From: Paracoccaceae bacterium
Lineage (GTDB): Bacteria > Pseudomonadota > Alphaproteobacteria > Rhodobacterales > Rhodobacteraceae
Assembly (NCBI GenBank): GCA_022823605.1
Contig: JAJEHS010000006.1
Coordinates: forward strand, 593,001-657,000
DNA: 64,000 bases
Reading direction: 5' to 3'
The position numbers and the translations under genes are program-made. Every line of letters starts with the position of its first letter. The stretch's first letter is position 1. Of the stretch, positions 47,648 to 56,914 are shown in pieces. Under the pieces are notes generated by a model. It was not told the origin of the DNA. It saw only the letters and a list, made by a program, of their open reading frames with translations, and did no database searches.

Positions 47648-48091
47648 TCAATTTTCTATTTTGGGAAGGTTGTTGAGAATGTCATATCCCAACTGTTGAA
47701 ACACATCGACATGATCAATAATGACCCAATTTTCACTGAGTTTACCATCACGCACCGACCAAAAGTCTGAAAACCGCATTCGCATGGGTTTATTGGTTGG
47801 TTGCAATCCCAAATATGGACCCTTGTGGGTTCCAGTAACAAAACCTGTGGCAGCAACCCAATTTTCATCGGCAAATTCAATATCATTTTTTGCATGATAA
47901 TCAGGAAAGGCCTTGTAAAATGGCTTCAATACCTGGTTTTTGAATCCGTCCAGGCCATGAATTGAACCAAAACCCAATGGCCCATGCCAAATCATATCCT
48001 CATGCCAATACCTGTCATGAGCATTAATATCCTGCCTATTCAGCGCTTCATACATTTCCTGTACTAGTTTCAAGTTGTAATCACGTGACAT
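47648..48091 (-). CDS. SnoaL-like protein, single domain
   Basis: 147 residues, one SnoaL/NTF2 domain. It has RYWHEDMIWHGPLGFGSIHG near residue 25, FADENWVAATGFVTGTHKGP, MRMRFSDFWSVRDGKLSENW and VIIDHVDVFQQLGYDIL at the end. His and Asp residues of the WHEDMIWHGP motif are candidates for a catalytic pair, as in SnoaL-type enzymes. It lies 3 bp after the permease gene and 6 bp before the two-domain SnoaL gene, so transporter and putative enzymes are co-transcribed. Confidence 0.8.
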   Translation of the reverse strand: MSRDYNLKLVQEMYEALNRQDINAHDRYWHEDMIWHGPLGFGSIHGLDGFKNQVLKPFYKAFPDYHAKNDIEFADENWVAATGFVTGTHKGPYLGLQPTNKPMRMRFSDFWSVRDGKLSENWVIIDHVDVFQQLGYDILNNLPKIEN

Positions 48092-48094
48092 ATT

Positions 48095-48931
48095 CTACCC
48101 CTTTACCGCACCTGCTGTCATTCCTTCAACAATTTGCTTTTGAAATACCAAAATCAAAAATAGCAAGGGAATTGTTACTGATACTGAACCAGCAATTCCA
48201 TGCATTAACCGTTCCATGCTTCTATTTTGGCCCATGTAATTTCCCAGTGCAGCAGTCATGGTTGTCATATCACCACTCATCAATTGGCTGGCAATAAGGA
48301 AATCATTATATGCAAGTATAAAAGAAAACAAACCTGCTGTAATCACCCCCGGCCACATGACCGGTATGATAACAAGCCTGAAGGCTTTCCACCTAGTACA
48401 TCCATCAATCATCGCAGCCTCGTCCAACTCTTTGGGGATGCTGCGGAAAAAAGCCCTTAACATCCAAATCGTGAATGGTTGGTTTATGGCCACTAGTACA
48501 ATAATCAATATTTCGTACCTACTCCACAAACCCATCTCATAAAATATTGGCTTGTAGGCAGTTAAAAGGACAACATGCGGGAGCGCCCTGAAGACCAAGG
48601 CTGCCACCAGTAGCCAAAACCCCATCCTTCCGCCATAGCGGGCCAGTGCATAACCAGCCAGACAACCGACAGTGAGGGAAACTGCAACTGTCGCCAGAGT
48701 TACAATTGCCGTATTGATACCATAACGCCAAAATTCATCCACGAACCAGACATGAAAGTAATGCTTGAAAGTAACCGGTGCAAAAAGCGTAGGGTTTGAT
48801 GAAAATGCATCTACTGGTGTCCTGAGGGATATCAGGAACATCCAGAAAAACGGAAACATGGCCAGGAACAACCACAATCCCAAACCACTATTGGTAATCG
48901 CCGTTAGAAAAAATGACTTCCGTTTTCTCAA
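48095..48931 (-). CDS. sugar-type ABC permease (MalG-like)
   Basis: Binding-protein-dependent transport permease of 278 residues with about six membrane spans. The EAA loop, which docks the ATPase, is present: ELDEAAMIDGCTRWKAFRLVIIPVMWPG. The N-terminus (LGLWLFLAMFPFFWMFLISLRTP) is typical of MalG/UgpE proteins. Its start overlaps the MalF-like gene by 4 bases. Together with the binding protein it suggests import of a sugar, polyol or other hydroxylated small molecule. Confidence 0.88.
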   Translation of the reverse strand: MRKRKSFFLTAITNSGLGLWLFLAMFPFFWMFLISLRTPVDAFSSNPTLFAPVTFKHYFHVWFVDEFWRYGINTAIVTLATVAVSLTVGCLAGYALARYGGRMGFWLLVAALVFRALPHVVLLTAYKPIFYEMGLWSRYEILIIVLVAINQPFTIWMLRAFFRSIPKELDEAAMIDGCTRWKAFRLVIIPVMWPGVITAGLFSFILAYNDFLIASQLMSGDMTTMTAALGNYMGQNRSMERLMHGIAGSVSVTIPLLFLILVFQKQIVEGMTAGAVKG

Positions 48932-49980
48932 TTGATTGCCTTTTGTTCCTTGAAAGTGTGGCGTAATATGGGAATCAGCAAAATCACCACACCAATAATC
49001 GTGAGGATTGAATACGCCGCAGCCTTGTGGATATTGTCCTGTACCCCGAGAACAAAATAAGTGAGGTACTGCACAGAGTTTGCATAAACTGATGTTCCAA
49101 AAACCAGTATCGGTTCAAAGACACGGTAGGCATCCATGACATGAATCATTGTGATAACGGCCAACAGGGGTGTCAGATGAGGTATTATGACATATCTCAA
49201 TCGTTGCCAGGCATTGGCCCCGTCGATCATGGCAGATTCCAGTGGATCTCTGGGCATCGTCTGAAGACCGGCATAAAGAATAATGAAGGCAAAGGGTGCT
49301 GCAAACCAGATACCGTAAAGGATTATAAGTATTCGGGTGGAGATCTGGTTGGAAAGAAAATAGATTTGACCAAATCCCAATTGTTTCAAAATCACGGAAA
49401 CAATCCCATTATCCAGAAACATCCAAAATATTGCAGATGAAGATACGATGGGAGTTACGATCATTGGTAAAAGGGAAATGAAAACCAGGGAGCCCCTAAG
49501 CCCTTCAGTCACCCGGTTGACAGCCAGGGCTACACCCAATCCTATGATCAGAATGGCAGGTGTTGTAAAGAATGTATAAAGGAGCGTGAACTCCAGGGCA
49601 CTCCAAAAATCGTAGTTCGAGATACGTTTATAGACATGGTTCAGTTTCCCTCCCAGCCCTTCATCTTGAGGGAAGGGACCCTTGAACGCTTCAACCACGC
49701 CCTCAATTTCAGAAGCCTCCCTGAGGTTTCTTCCCCCGACATACTCCCAGATGAAAATTGCATCGCCATTGTCATCAAGTACAGGCTGGGGAACGGTTCT
49801 GGTTACTTCCCTGGTCTGGCCACCAAACAGAGGTACTTCGGTGGTGACCTCCCTCAATTCCGTTTTGACATACGATTGATAGACTGAGAGAAAAACGACA
49901 CCCACCAGTGGCAAGGCGATTAGCAATAGCATTGAGGCCACCGAAGGGGCCACAAAAGCCAGGAAAGTCTTGGCTTTCAT
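48928..49980 (-). CDS. sugar-type ABC permease (MalF-like) with a large periplasmic loop
   Basis: 350 residues. A first membrane span (FVAPSVASMLLLIALPLVGVV) is followed by an unusually long hydrophilic region, about residues 35-120. It contains TEVPLFGGQTREVTRTVPQP and IWEYVGGRNLREASEIEGVV and should be periplasmic. The remaining five spans carry the EAA loop DPLESAMIDGANAWQRLRYV. A long loop between spans 1 and 2 is known from MalF-type permeases, where it contacts the binding protein. It pairs with the MalG-like permease downstream. Confidence 0.87.
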   Translation of the reverse strand: MKAKTFLAFVAPSVASMLLLIALPLVGVVFLSVYQSYVKTELREVTTEVPLFGGQTREVTRTVPQPVLDDNGDAIFIWEYVGGRNLREASEIEGVVEAFKGPFPQDEGLGGKLNHVYKRISNYDFWSALEFTLLYTFFTTPAILIIGLGVALAVNRVTEGLRGSLVFISLLPMIVTPIVSSSAIFWMFLDNGIVSVILKQLGFGQIYFLSNQISTRILIILYGIWFAAPFAFIILYAGLQTMPRDPLESAMIDGANAWQRLRYVIIPHLTPLLAVITMIHVMDAYRVFEPILVFGTSVYANSVQYLTYFVLGVQDNIHKAAAYSILTIIGVVILLIPILRHTFKEQKAIN

Positions 49981-50034
49981 AACTGTTTACTTGATTTAAG
50001 CCCGGAGAAGTTTCCCTCCCCGAGCAATTGTTAT

Positions 50035-51276
50035 TTAGTTGAGATATCCAGCGTCCCGAGCCGCCTTGGTATACTCTGCTTCGGCATCTGCCAAGGATTG
50101 AGCAGCACTTTCCTTGCCAGCCAGAAAGTCACCAATGTTGTTACCAATGGCAGAATGGGCCAACCCGGACTGAGGATTCATTGGAAACGGTGGGGCTCCA
50201 AGCATAATCGTGTCATTGACCGATTTTGTAAACTTGTTGCTCTGATAATTGGAACGCAGCCACAATGCTACATCATTATGTTGCTCTACAACCTCTGGTC
50301 GCAATGCATGGAGCATGACTTGGAATGCAACCTCGGGGTCTCCATCAAGATTCTTAGGAATGACATATCCATCCCACCAGAACAGGGATGATGGAGCACC
50401 GCCATCCTTGGCAGCTGGTGCGGGTGCCAATCCAATTTTACCCACAACGGTACTTTCATTGGGATCTTCAACTCCGGCAGCCTCGTTTTGCCATTGAATT
50501 GCCATGGCAATTTCACCTTGACTCAACTGTTGATTGACATTCCCGAAATCATGTGAAAGGGCATTCGGTGACATGTACTGGGTAAGCCTTCCCATGATCT
50601 CCAGCGCTTCTATCCCCTCGGGACTATTGAATGCTGCCTCAGAGGTTTCGGGATCAAAAAGTCGACCACCGTTCGAGAAGAGAATATTGACAAACTCGTT
50701 TCCTCTTTCCCAATTGCCCGGACCACCGAATGCAGCGCCATACGGATAATCAATTTCGTCATCACTCATTAGTACTTCTGCTGCGGCAAACATCTCATCC
50801 CAGGTCGTGGGAACATCAAGATTATGCTTTTCCAGAATGTCAGTTCGATAGAACAGCACCTGAGCATTCGCCATGAATGCAACAGCCATAATGTCATCAC
50901 CGAAACGAATGAGCATCTGATCCTCAATCTGGCCTTCTTCCCTGTATTTTTCGACCAAGTCATTCAAGGGTAGCAATTCACCATTGGCCTGATGTGATGT
51001 GATGGAAAAATTAGCCACGGCAGAAAGGTCGTACGGCGAGGTTGAAGCGGCAAAGGCCACTTCCCTTTCTTCCTGATGTGTAGTTGTAAGTTTGGCATCA
51101 ACCTTGAGATCATCACGTTCACATTCTTCCATGGTATTGGCAAGAATCTCAAGGGCATCAAAGAAATTTGACAGGACATTCACTTCCCCGCTGCCATTCA
51201 CATTACATTGTGCATTTGCCAGTGCTGGCAAGGTTGCAAACATAATTGCAACGAAAGTTGCTTTGATTCTGAACAT
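50035..51276 (-). CDS. extracellular solute-binding protein of a sugar-type ABC importer
   Basis: 413 residues with a signal peptide (FVAIMFATLPALANAQ). The mature part looks like family 1 solute-binding proteins (MalE/UgpB type): VFYRTDILEKHNLDVPTTWDE written here as LFYRTDILEKHNLDVPTTWD, YPYGAAFGGPGNWERGNEF, NILFSNGGRLFDPETSEAAF and LFWWDGYVIPKNLDGDPEVA. The C-terminal stretch is DAEAEYTKAARDAGYL. First transporter gene of the operon, 23 bp after the two-domain SnoaL gene. The ligand cannot be read from the sequence. Confidence 0.88.
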   Translation of the reverse strand: MFRIKATFVAIMFATLPALANAQCNVNGSGEVNVLSNFFDALEILANTMEECERDDLKVDAKLTTTHQEEREVAFAASTSPYDLSAVANFSITSHQANGELLPLNDLVEKYREEGQIEDQMLIRFGDDIMAVAFMANAQVLFYRTDILEKHNLDVPTTWDEMFAAAEVLMSDDEIDYPYGAAFGGPGNWERGNEFVNILFSNGGRLFDPETSEAAFNSPEGIEALEIMGRLTQYMSPNALSHDFGNVNQQLSQGEIAMAIQWQNEAAGVEDPNESTVVGKIGLAPAPAAKDGGAPSSLFWWDGYVIPKNLDGDPEVAFQVMLHALRPEVVEQHNDVALWLRSNYQSNKFTKSVNDTIMLGAPPFPMNPQSGLAHSAIGNNIGDFLAGKESAAQSLADAEAEYTKAARDAGYLN

Positions 51277-51299
51277 ATCTTCCTCCTCTGTAATTTAGA

Positions 51300-52499
51300 C
51301 TAACCCATAATCTGCATGATTATTCCGAATTCATTAAAAATAGTCCATTCCTTTTGAACCTTGTTGTCCTTTATATGCCATTGGGTAATACCCCATAAAT
51401 GTACCTCTTTTCCCGATGGCGGGCCATAGGGACCATTCCCTCTATGGGCACCGACGGCACCCCACCTAACAGCAACCAGGTATCCTTCACTGGGGTTTCC
51501 CATCCAATACAGATCATCGACAGTCAAGGCCAGATTTGGAAACATGGCCAGCATGGACAATATAAAGGACCTGATCTGACCAATTCCCCGATAAACCCTT
51601 CCCGTGGCCCCTTCATAGACAATTGACGGTGAGTATATCTGATCTAGTACCGAGAGATTTCGCCGATTCCAGATGGTATGAAAACTAGTATCTACAAACT
51701 CCTCAATGTCTTCAATCACATCCGGGATGCTCTTGATTTGTGGCTTGTTTTGCCCGTGAGTACGATCAGGTTCACAAGCCATGAAATTCGGTGCAAAAGG
51801 TCCATCTTCCCTTTTTGCCATCAACTGTTTGGCACATGCGACCGGGTCCAGTCCCAATTGTTTCAGCATACCAGCCGTGTCGTACTGGACATGCTCAAGG
51901 TAAATTTCATTATCCCTTGAAACACAGTTGGCGATGCAAAACAGCTTGATCGGTTTGCCGGTAGGTCCGCCAAATCGGCTGTAACCGGTATTGGTACCCA
52001 ATATCATAGTTCGGTGAGACGTATGAAAACCCCGGATTTCATCACCTGCCCATATAACTTCATCGGCGACAAGTCTTATATCAGGAATGGCATTGTTGGT
52101 GTGAACCGTATCGGCTACGATTTTATCACGGCCATATTGTAGCCCGACATCATCCCACACCCTGCAATCATGGCTGTAGGTATCGTAAATATAACCGATG
52201 TCTTTCTGCTCCCAAATTCGATGAGTTATCCTTACTATGTAATCTACAATGTCTGTATAGGTATCTTCAAATCCTCGCATGGGATGAAGGCGTTTTGATT
52301 CCTTTCGGCCTTCCAGAAACATTTCCGTACCGCCCTTGCGATAATCATCAAGGGATATTGAAAAATCGGTTGGCATGCTTGAGACTGGCAAAGGATCAAA
52401 CCTTTGGGCTGCATCGGATTGTTGTTCTGAATTTTTCATTTCATCTCCATCAAGAGAAACTGTAAAACCAAATACACTGCCTTTCAGCGAATTGTTCAA
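51300..52499 (-). CDS. SnoaL-like protein with two NTF2-fold domains, first in operon
   Basis: 399 residues. After about 90 residues of linker and leader (SISLDDYRKGGTEMFLEGRK) come two SnoaL/NTF2 domains. The first spans roughly residues 85-225 (ITHRIWEQKDIGYIYDTYSH to YLEHVQYDTAGMLKQLGLD). The second spans about 255-399 (FVDTSFHTIWNRRNLSVLDQ to KVQKEWTIFNEFGIIMQIMG). No signal peptide. It is the first gene of the six-gene operon; 515 bp of upstream DNA hold an 18-bp palindrome. Function is unknown; a ring- or lactone-modifying role is inference. Confidence 0.75.
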   Translation of the reverse strand: MNNSLKGSVFGFTVSLDGDEMKNSEQQSDAAQRFDPLPVSSMPTDFSISLDDYRKGGTEMFLEGRKESKRLHPMRGFEDTYTDIVDYIVRITHRIWEQKDIGYIYDTYSHDCRVWDDVGLQYGRDKIVADTVHTNNAIPDIRLVADEVIWAGDEIRGFHTSHRTMILGTNTGYSRFGGPTGKPIKLFCIANCVSRDNEIYLEHVQYDTAGMLKQLGLDPVACAKQLMAKREDGPFAPNFMACEPDRTHGQNKPQIKSIPDVIEDIEEFVDTSFHTIWNRRNLSVLDQIYSPSIVYEGATGRVYRGIGQIRSFILSMLAMFPNLALTVDDLYWMGNPSEGYLVAVRWGAVGAHRGNGPYGPPSGKEVHLWGITQWHIKDNKVQKEWTIFNEFGIIMQIMG

Positions 52500-53014
52500 C
52501 TAACAGTATCTGCCATAATACAAAATCCAAAATGAATCAAAAAGGAGTTAGATGTATCACTAGAAAATTTGATCCGGAATATTTTACCTGATAGTAAAAC
52601 CGGTAAGGGGAAGAGATATAATTAATTGCAATAATCATGGTTTACTTCACTTTTACACCACTTGGTGTAATTGGGCTGAAAATCCCCCTTGGGATTATCA
52701 CAATCAGTCATGTCATCAATTTTTTTTACCTTCTGGACTTTTACTGGGGGAATAGACCAGTTTTTTCTTGTTGGCTGAAGGTAAATGGCGTTTCTTCATT
52801 TGAATTCAAAAGGTTTAAATCATTTCAGAAACCACTAGGTATAGGGTTGAAACGTGATACAGCCATTACATTCGTACCAGCATTTTGAGGGTTGTTGGAA
52901 ACAGTGTGAACAAATAGGAATAAAGAGGATTTCTGATTTTGTTTCCATTCATCACAACAACCTGTCACTTATCATCGTACCCTCTCAATTCATAGCCATA
53001 CTAAAGGTCTTATT
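52500..53014. other. 515-bp divergent intergenic region
   Basis: This is the longest gene-free stretch. I find no convincing coding region: an 83-codon frame at 52637-52888 has no ribosome site, no family resemblance and a strongly biased Phe/Ile/Lys composition. It must contain the promoters of the SnoaL/ABC operon (-) and mesaconyl-CoA hydratase (+). The one clear structure is the palindrome at 52653-52670. Confidence 0.6.
52653..52670. promoter_or_regulatory. 18-bp palindromic candidate operator
   Basis: TTACACCA-CT-TGGTGTAA: two exact 8-base arms around a two-base centre, the shape of a dimeric repressor site (GntR- or LacI-like in form). It lies 154 bp upstream of the SnoaL/ABC operon start and 345 bp from mch, so the operon is the likelier target. 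No regulator gene is in the window next to it. Confidence 0.5.
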
Positions 53015-54055
53015 ATGACAAACTGGTCATCAAAAACAAATCCGGGGAACTATTTTGAGGATTTTGAAATCGGTCAGACTATACTTCACTCTACTCCCCG
53101 AACAGTTACCGATGGCGATAAGGCACTTTACCAGTCCCTATATCCAGTAAGAAGCTCTATCCATTCCTCCAAAATGTTTGCTCAAGGTTGTGGTTTGATT
53201 GAAGACCCGATAAATGACATGATGGTTTTCCACATTGTCTTCGGCAAAACCGTCCCTGATATTTCCTTGAATGCCATCGCCAATTTGGGTTATGCCGAGG
53301 CCCGGTTTTTTCATTTTGTAAATTCGGGCGATACCCTTCTGAGTGAGTCCGAAGTAATCGGTCTAAAGGAAAATTCGAATCACAAGAGTGGCATCGTCTG
53401 GGTAAAAACAAGTGGATATAATCAAAGACAGGACTCCGTACTGGAATACATACGGTGGGTGATGGTTCTTAAGAAAACTGATCGTATTTATCTTGAACAA
53501 CCCATAATCCCGCAATACCAAAGTGTGGTTTCACCTTCGTCCTTGTGGATTCCGGCAGAACTGGATTTCACCTACTATGATACATCCCTGGCAGGAGAAA
53601 GATTCCTCTTGGGTGATTATACTCCCGGTGAAATGATAAACCATGTCGACGGAGTAACCCTTGAAGATGCCGAGCACATGATGGCAACAAGATTATGGCA
53701 AAATACGGCCAAGGTGCATTTTGATACCACCTACAACAAAAACGGAAAGCGTTTGATTTATGGCGGCCACTTGATTTCGATGGCCCGGGCCTTGAGTTTC
53801 AATGGTCTGGCCAATGCCCAATGCGTTGTGGCAATTAATGCGGGATCACATGTCAATCCATGCTATGCGGGCGATACCATAAGAGCATGGTCTGAAATCA
53901 TTGACGTACACGATTTTGAAAAAAGAGGAGTGGGTGCGATAAGAATTAGAACCGTTGTAACTAAGGGCCAGGTGGGAGCACTTAGGGATCGGGCAGGTAA
54001 ATACGATAAGGATGTTGTATTGGATCTTGATTATTGGTGCTTGATACCGGCCTAA
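53015..54055 (+). CDS. mch: mesaconyl-CoA hydratase (beta-methylmalyl-CoA dehydratase)
   Basis: Hydrates mesaconyl-C1-CoA to beta-methylmalyl-CoA, the step before Mcl1 in the ethylmalonyl-CoA pathway. It is a double hot-dog (MaoC-like) protein of 346 residues. Features shared with the Rhodobacter enzyme include KTNPGNYFEDFEIGQTILH, TPRTVTDGDKALYQSLYP, FHIVFGKTVPDISLNAIANL, VLEYIRWVMVLKK, DYTPGEMINHVDGVTLEDAE and HMMATRLWQNTAKVHFD, and GGHLISMARALSFNGLANA. The ATG has AAAGG 8 bases upstream. It stands alone, upstream of the sdh operon, in the same direction. Confidence 0.93.
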   Translation: MTNWSSKTNPGNYFEDFEIGQTILHSTPRTVTDGDKALYQSLYPVRSSIHSSKMFAQGCGLIEDPINDMMVFHIVFGKTVPDISLNAIANLGYAEARFFHFVNSGDTLLSESEVIGLKENSNHKSGIVWVKTSGYNQRQDSVLEYIRWVMVLKKTDRIYLEQPIIPQYQSVVSPSSLWIPAELDFTYYDTSLAGERFLLGDYTPGEMINHVDGVTLEDAEHMMATRLWQNTAKVHFDTTYNKNGKRLIYGGHLISMARALSFNGLANAQCVVAINAGSHVNPCYAGDTIRAWSEIIDVHDFEKRGVGAIRIRTVVTKGQVGALRDRAGKYDKDVVLDLDYWCLIPA

Positions 54056-54136
54056 ACTCAGGTTAATGGCTTTTAAATGCAAATTTCTGATACACTATCT
54101 CGATTCCGGCAATAACGAGTAATGTTCAAGAATAGT

Positions 54137-54174
54137 GATGTGGTGGATATTGTATTGCAATCGAGTACCACATC
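54137..54174 (+). repeat. nested hairpin upstream of sdhC
   Basis: GATGTGGT (54137-54144) pairs exactly with ACCACATC (54167-54174). A smaller ATTG/CAAT stem can form inside. It is in the 246-bp gap between mch and sdhC, about 140 bases before sdhC, and could end mch transcription or sit in the sdh leader. There is no T tract beyond TTCTCG. Confidence 0.4.
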
Positions 54175-54316
54175 TTCTCGATTTATCTACGCTTAATAAG
54201 ACTTCATGAAATTGATTCCCATTGGATTATGCACATAAATAAAAACAATATTTCTTGAAGAAAAGACACTTGATGATTAAAAAATTCTAAAAATCTAGCG
54301 TATGTATTTGAGCAAA

Positions 54317-54712
54317 ATGAATAAAATCCGCTCCCAGCGACCACTTTCCCCTCATGCTACTATTTACAGGTGGCCACTGAATGCAATCATGTCTATCATG
54401 CACAGGATTACCGGGGTTGGATTATTTGTGGGCGGATTTCTCATTGTTTGGTGGTTTTTTGCTGGAGCCATTTCCGAGAGTTATTATGACTTTGTATCGT
54501 GTATAGTTACCTCGATTTATGGTGATCTTGTCATGTTGGCTTGCCTCACAGGATTTTGGTTTCATTTTTGCAATGGAATCAGACACTTGTTTTGGGATGT
54601 CGGGTTAACCTTCAATGAAAGAAATGTAATGATTTCAGCCATACTGGGTTTACTTGGAACAGCTTTTTTAACAGCACTTTCTCTTTTAAGCATTTATTTT
54701 TGGTACGGTTAA
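54317..54712 (+). CDS. sdhC: succinate dehydrogenase cytochrome b subunit
   Basis: Membrane anchor that binds haem b and ubiquinone. It begins RPLSPHATIYRWPLNAIMSIMHRITGVGLF (two segments), the SdhC signature SPHLxIY...SILHRITG. Three hydrophobic spans follow, and GFWFHFCNGIRHLFWDVG holds the haem-ligand His (HxxxGxRHLxxD pattern). I prefer ATG 54317 (MNKIRSQRPLSPH) to the in-frame ATG at 54302; both lack a strong ribosome site. The stop is directly followed by the sdhD ATG. Confidence 0.93.
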   Translation: MNKIRSQRPLSPHATIYRWPLNAIMSIMHRITGVGLFVGGFLIVWWFFAGAISESYYDFVSCIVTSIYGDLVMLACLTGFWFHFCNGIRHLFWDVGLTFNERNVMISAILGLLGTAFLTALSLLSIYFWYG

Positions 54713-55099
54713 ATGGGGTTTCAGACTAATTTCAGCAAAGTCGACGGACTGGGTTCTTCCAAGGAGGGAACCCATCATTGGTGGATGCAGCGATTATCAG
54801 CTGTAGCCCTTATTCCCTTGTCCCTGTTGTTTGTTTACACCTTTATGCAAATATTGGGTTCGGGATATCAGGAATTTGTCGATACCTATTCCAATTTGGG
54901 CAATGCCATCGTCGCAATCCTCTTTTTGATCGTTGCTTTTTTCCATTTGCGACTTGGCTTGCAGGTTGTCATTGAAGATTATGTCCATTCCAAGACCTGG
55001 AAAGTCTTGCTCCTGATCGTGAATGCCCTTTTTTGCTGGGGTTTGATGGGAGTAGGGGTAATTTCAATTGCACGTATTGCTTTCGGATTTGTTGGTTAG
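54713..55099 (+). CDS. sdhD: succinate dehydrogenase membrane anchor subunit
   Basis: Second membrane anchor, 128 residues and three spans. The N-terminal [31 protein letters not shown] (two segments) is the alphaproteobacterial SdhD signature (GxxH-WxQRxTAxAL). A later [21 protein letters not shown] contains the conserved HxxxGxQxVIEDYVH motif with haem/quinone-site residues. It starts directly after sdhC and ends 8 bp before the sdhA ATG. Confidence 0.93.
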   Translation: MGFQTNFSKVDGLGSSKEGTHHWWMQRLSAVALIPLSLLFVYTFMQILGSGYQEFVDTYSNLGNAIVAILFLIVAFFHLRLGLQVVIEDYVHSKTWKVLLLIVNALFCWGLMGVGVISIARIAFGFVG

Positions 55100-55107
55100 A
55101 GGAATTC

Positions 55108-56913
55108 ATGCCGTCATACAATATTGTAAATCATTCCTATGATGTCGTGGTTGTGGGAGCCGGTGGAGCCGGGCTGAGGGCAACACTTGGAATGGTTGAA
55201 AACGGATTGCGAACCGCCTGTATAACCAAAGTATTCCCGACAAGATCACATACGGTGGCTGCGCAGGGCGGAATCGCTGCATCCTTGGGCAACATGGGAC
55301 CGGATGGATGGCAATGGCATCTCTATGATACTGTCAAGGGTTCTGACTGGCTCGGTGATAACGACGCCATGGAATATCTCGTCAGAGAGGCACCAAGGGC
55401 AATTTATGAATTGGAACATTATGGTGTACCTTTCAGCCGTACCCCCGAAGGCAAAATTTACCAGAGGCCATTTGGAGGACACACAACCAAATTTGGTGAG
55501 GGCCCACCCGTTCAGAGGACTTGTGCTGCTGCCGATAGAACCGGCCATGCCATACTCCATACCCTATACGGACAATCATTGAAGAAAAAGGCAGAGTTTT
55601 TCATAGAGTACTTTGCCCTTGATCTCATCTTTTCTGAAGATGGTGTTTGCCAGGGAATCGTGGCCTGGAATCTGGAAACCGGACAGTTGCACAAATTTTC
55701 GGCAAAAATGGTTGTTCTTGCGACAGGCGGCTATGGTCGATCGTATTTTTCGGCAACTTCTGCGCATACCTGTACAGGTGACGGCAATGGTTTGGTAGCT
55801 AGGGCAAGCCTTCCACTCCAGGATATGGAATTTGTTCAGTTTCACCCGACTGGCATCTATGGTGCGGGTGTCTTGATCACGGAAGGAGCTCGTGGTGAAG
55901 GGGGTTATCTGACGAATTCCGAGGGTGAGCGGTTTATGGAGCGTTATGCCCCAACCTACAAGGATCTTGCCAGTAGGGATGTTGTCTCAAGATGCATGAC
56001 ACTTGAGATCAGGGAAGGTCGAGGTGTCGGGCCTGACAAAGACCATATCCTACTTCACCTCAATCATCTTCCACCAGAAATTCTGGCGGAAAGATTGCCG
56101 GGAATATCAGAATCGGCAAAAATCTTTGCTGGTGTCGATGTCAGGAGGCAAGCAATACCAGTACTGCCTACCGTTCATTATAACATGGGTGGTATCCCCA
56201 CCAACTATTGGGGAGAGGTTATCAATCCTTCGGAAAATAATCCCGATGCAATTCAGCCAGGTTTGATGGCCGTTGGTGAAGCAGCAAGCGCATCCGTACA
56301 CGGAGCAAACCGACTGGGTTCGAATTCCCTGACCGATCTGGTTGTTTTCGGCCGGGCATCTGCCATCAGGACTGGTCAAATTCTGACACCTGATGGATCA
56401 GTTCCTGAAGGGGATGACAGATCGGTAGAAGCCATTGTGGATAAATTTGACAATACCAGACATTCGAATGGAGAGATACCAACTGCAGAAATCAGGTTGA
56501 AGATGCAAAAAGCCATGCAGGAATATGCTGCCGTTTTCCGAAGTGATGATACTCTTGCGAAAGGGGTGGAGGAAATCAGGGAGATTGCCGCTTCCATGGA
56601 CGATATCAAGGTAACCGACCAATCCATGATTTGGAATTCGGACCTCATGGAAACGCTTGAATTGGAAAACCTCATGGCAAGTTCGCTTGCCACGGTTAAA
56701 TCAGCCTATGAAAGAAAGGAAAGCCGTGGTGCTCATGCTCATGAGGATTATCCTGAAAGGGATGACAAGAATTGGCGAGTTCACAGTCTGGCCTGGGTTA
56801 ACAAGACCGAGGTTGAAATGACCTATCGACCAGTTCACTCGGAATTAATGTATTCACAGGAAGAAGGAGGTATCGATCCTGAAATCATAGCTCCAAAGAA
56901 AAGGGTGTACTAG
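55108..56913 (+). CDS. sdhA: succinate dehydrogenase flavoprotein subunit
   Basis: Oxidises succinate to fumarate with covalently bound FAD. It starts [22 protein letters not shown], with AGAGGA at 55097-55102 as ribosome site; the frame is open back to 55033, inside sdhD, but the extension is unlike the family. The FAD-linkage region is [11 protein letters not shown] (His). Also seen are [55 protein letters not shown] and [21 protein letters not shown]-type [20 protein letters not shown]. The 601 residues are normal. Confidence 0.96.
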   Translation: MPSYNIVNHSYDVVVVGAGGAGLRATLGMVENGLRTACITKVFPTRSHTVAAQGGIAASLGNMGPDGWQWHLYDTVKGSDWLGDNDAMEYLVREAPRAIYELEHYGVPFSRTPEGKIYQRPFGGHTTKFGEGPPVQRTCAAADRTGHAILHTLYGQSLKKKAEFFIEYFALDLIFSEDGVCQGIVAWNLETGQLHKFSAKMVVLATGGYGRSYFSATSAHTCTGDGNGLVARASLPLQDMEFVQFHPTGIYGAGVLITEGARGEGGYLTNSEGERFMERYAPTYKDLASRDVVSRCMTLEIREGRGVGPDKDHILLHLNHLPPEILAERLPGISESAKIFAGVDVRRQAIPVLPTVHYNMGGIPTNYWGEVINPSENNPDAIQPGLMAVGEAASASVHGANRLGSNSLTDLVVFGRASAIRTGQILTPDGSVPEGDDRSVEAIVDKFDNTRHSNGEIPTAEIRLKMQKAMQEYAAVFRSDDTLAKGVEEIREIAASMDDIKVTDQSMIWNSDLMETLELENLMASSLATVKSAYERKESRGAHAHEDYPERDDKNWRVHSLAWVNKTEVEMTYRPVHSELMYSQEEGGIDPEIIAPKKRVY

Positions 56914-56914
56914 G

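Noticed and set aside
52541-52563. Perfect AAAGGAG followed by ATG TAT CAC TAG
   Set aside because: A three-codon frame after a good ribosome site is curious, but this is too short to distinguish from chance.
52637-52888. 83-codon + strand reading frame in the long intergenic region
   Set aside because: No ribosome site, no recognisable family, strongly biased Phe/Ile/Lys composition, and the frame overlaps the palindromic operator candidate.
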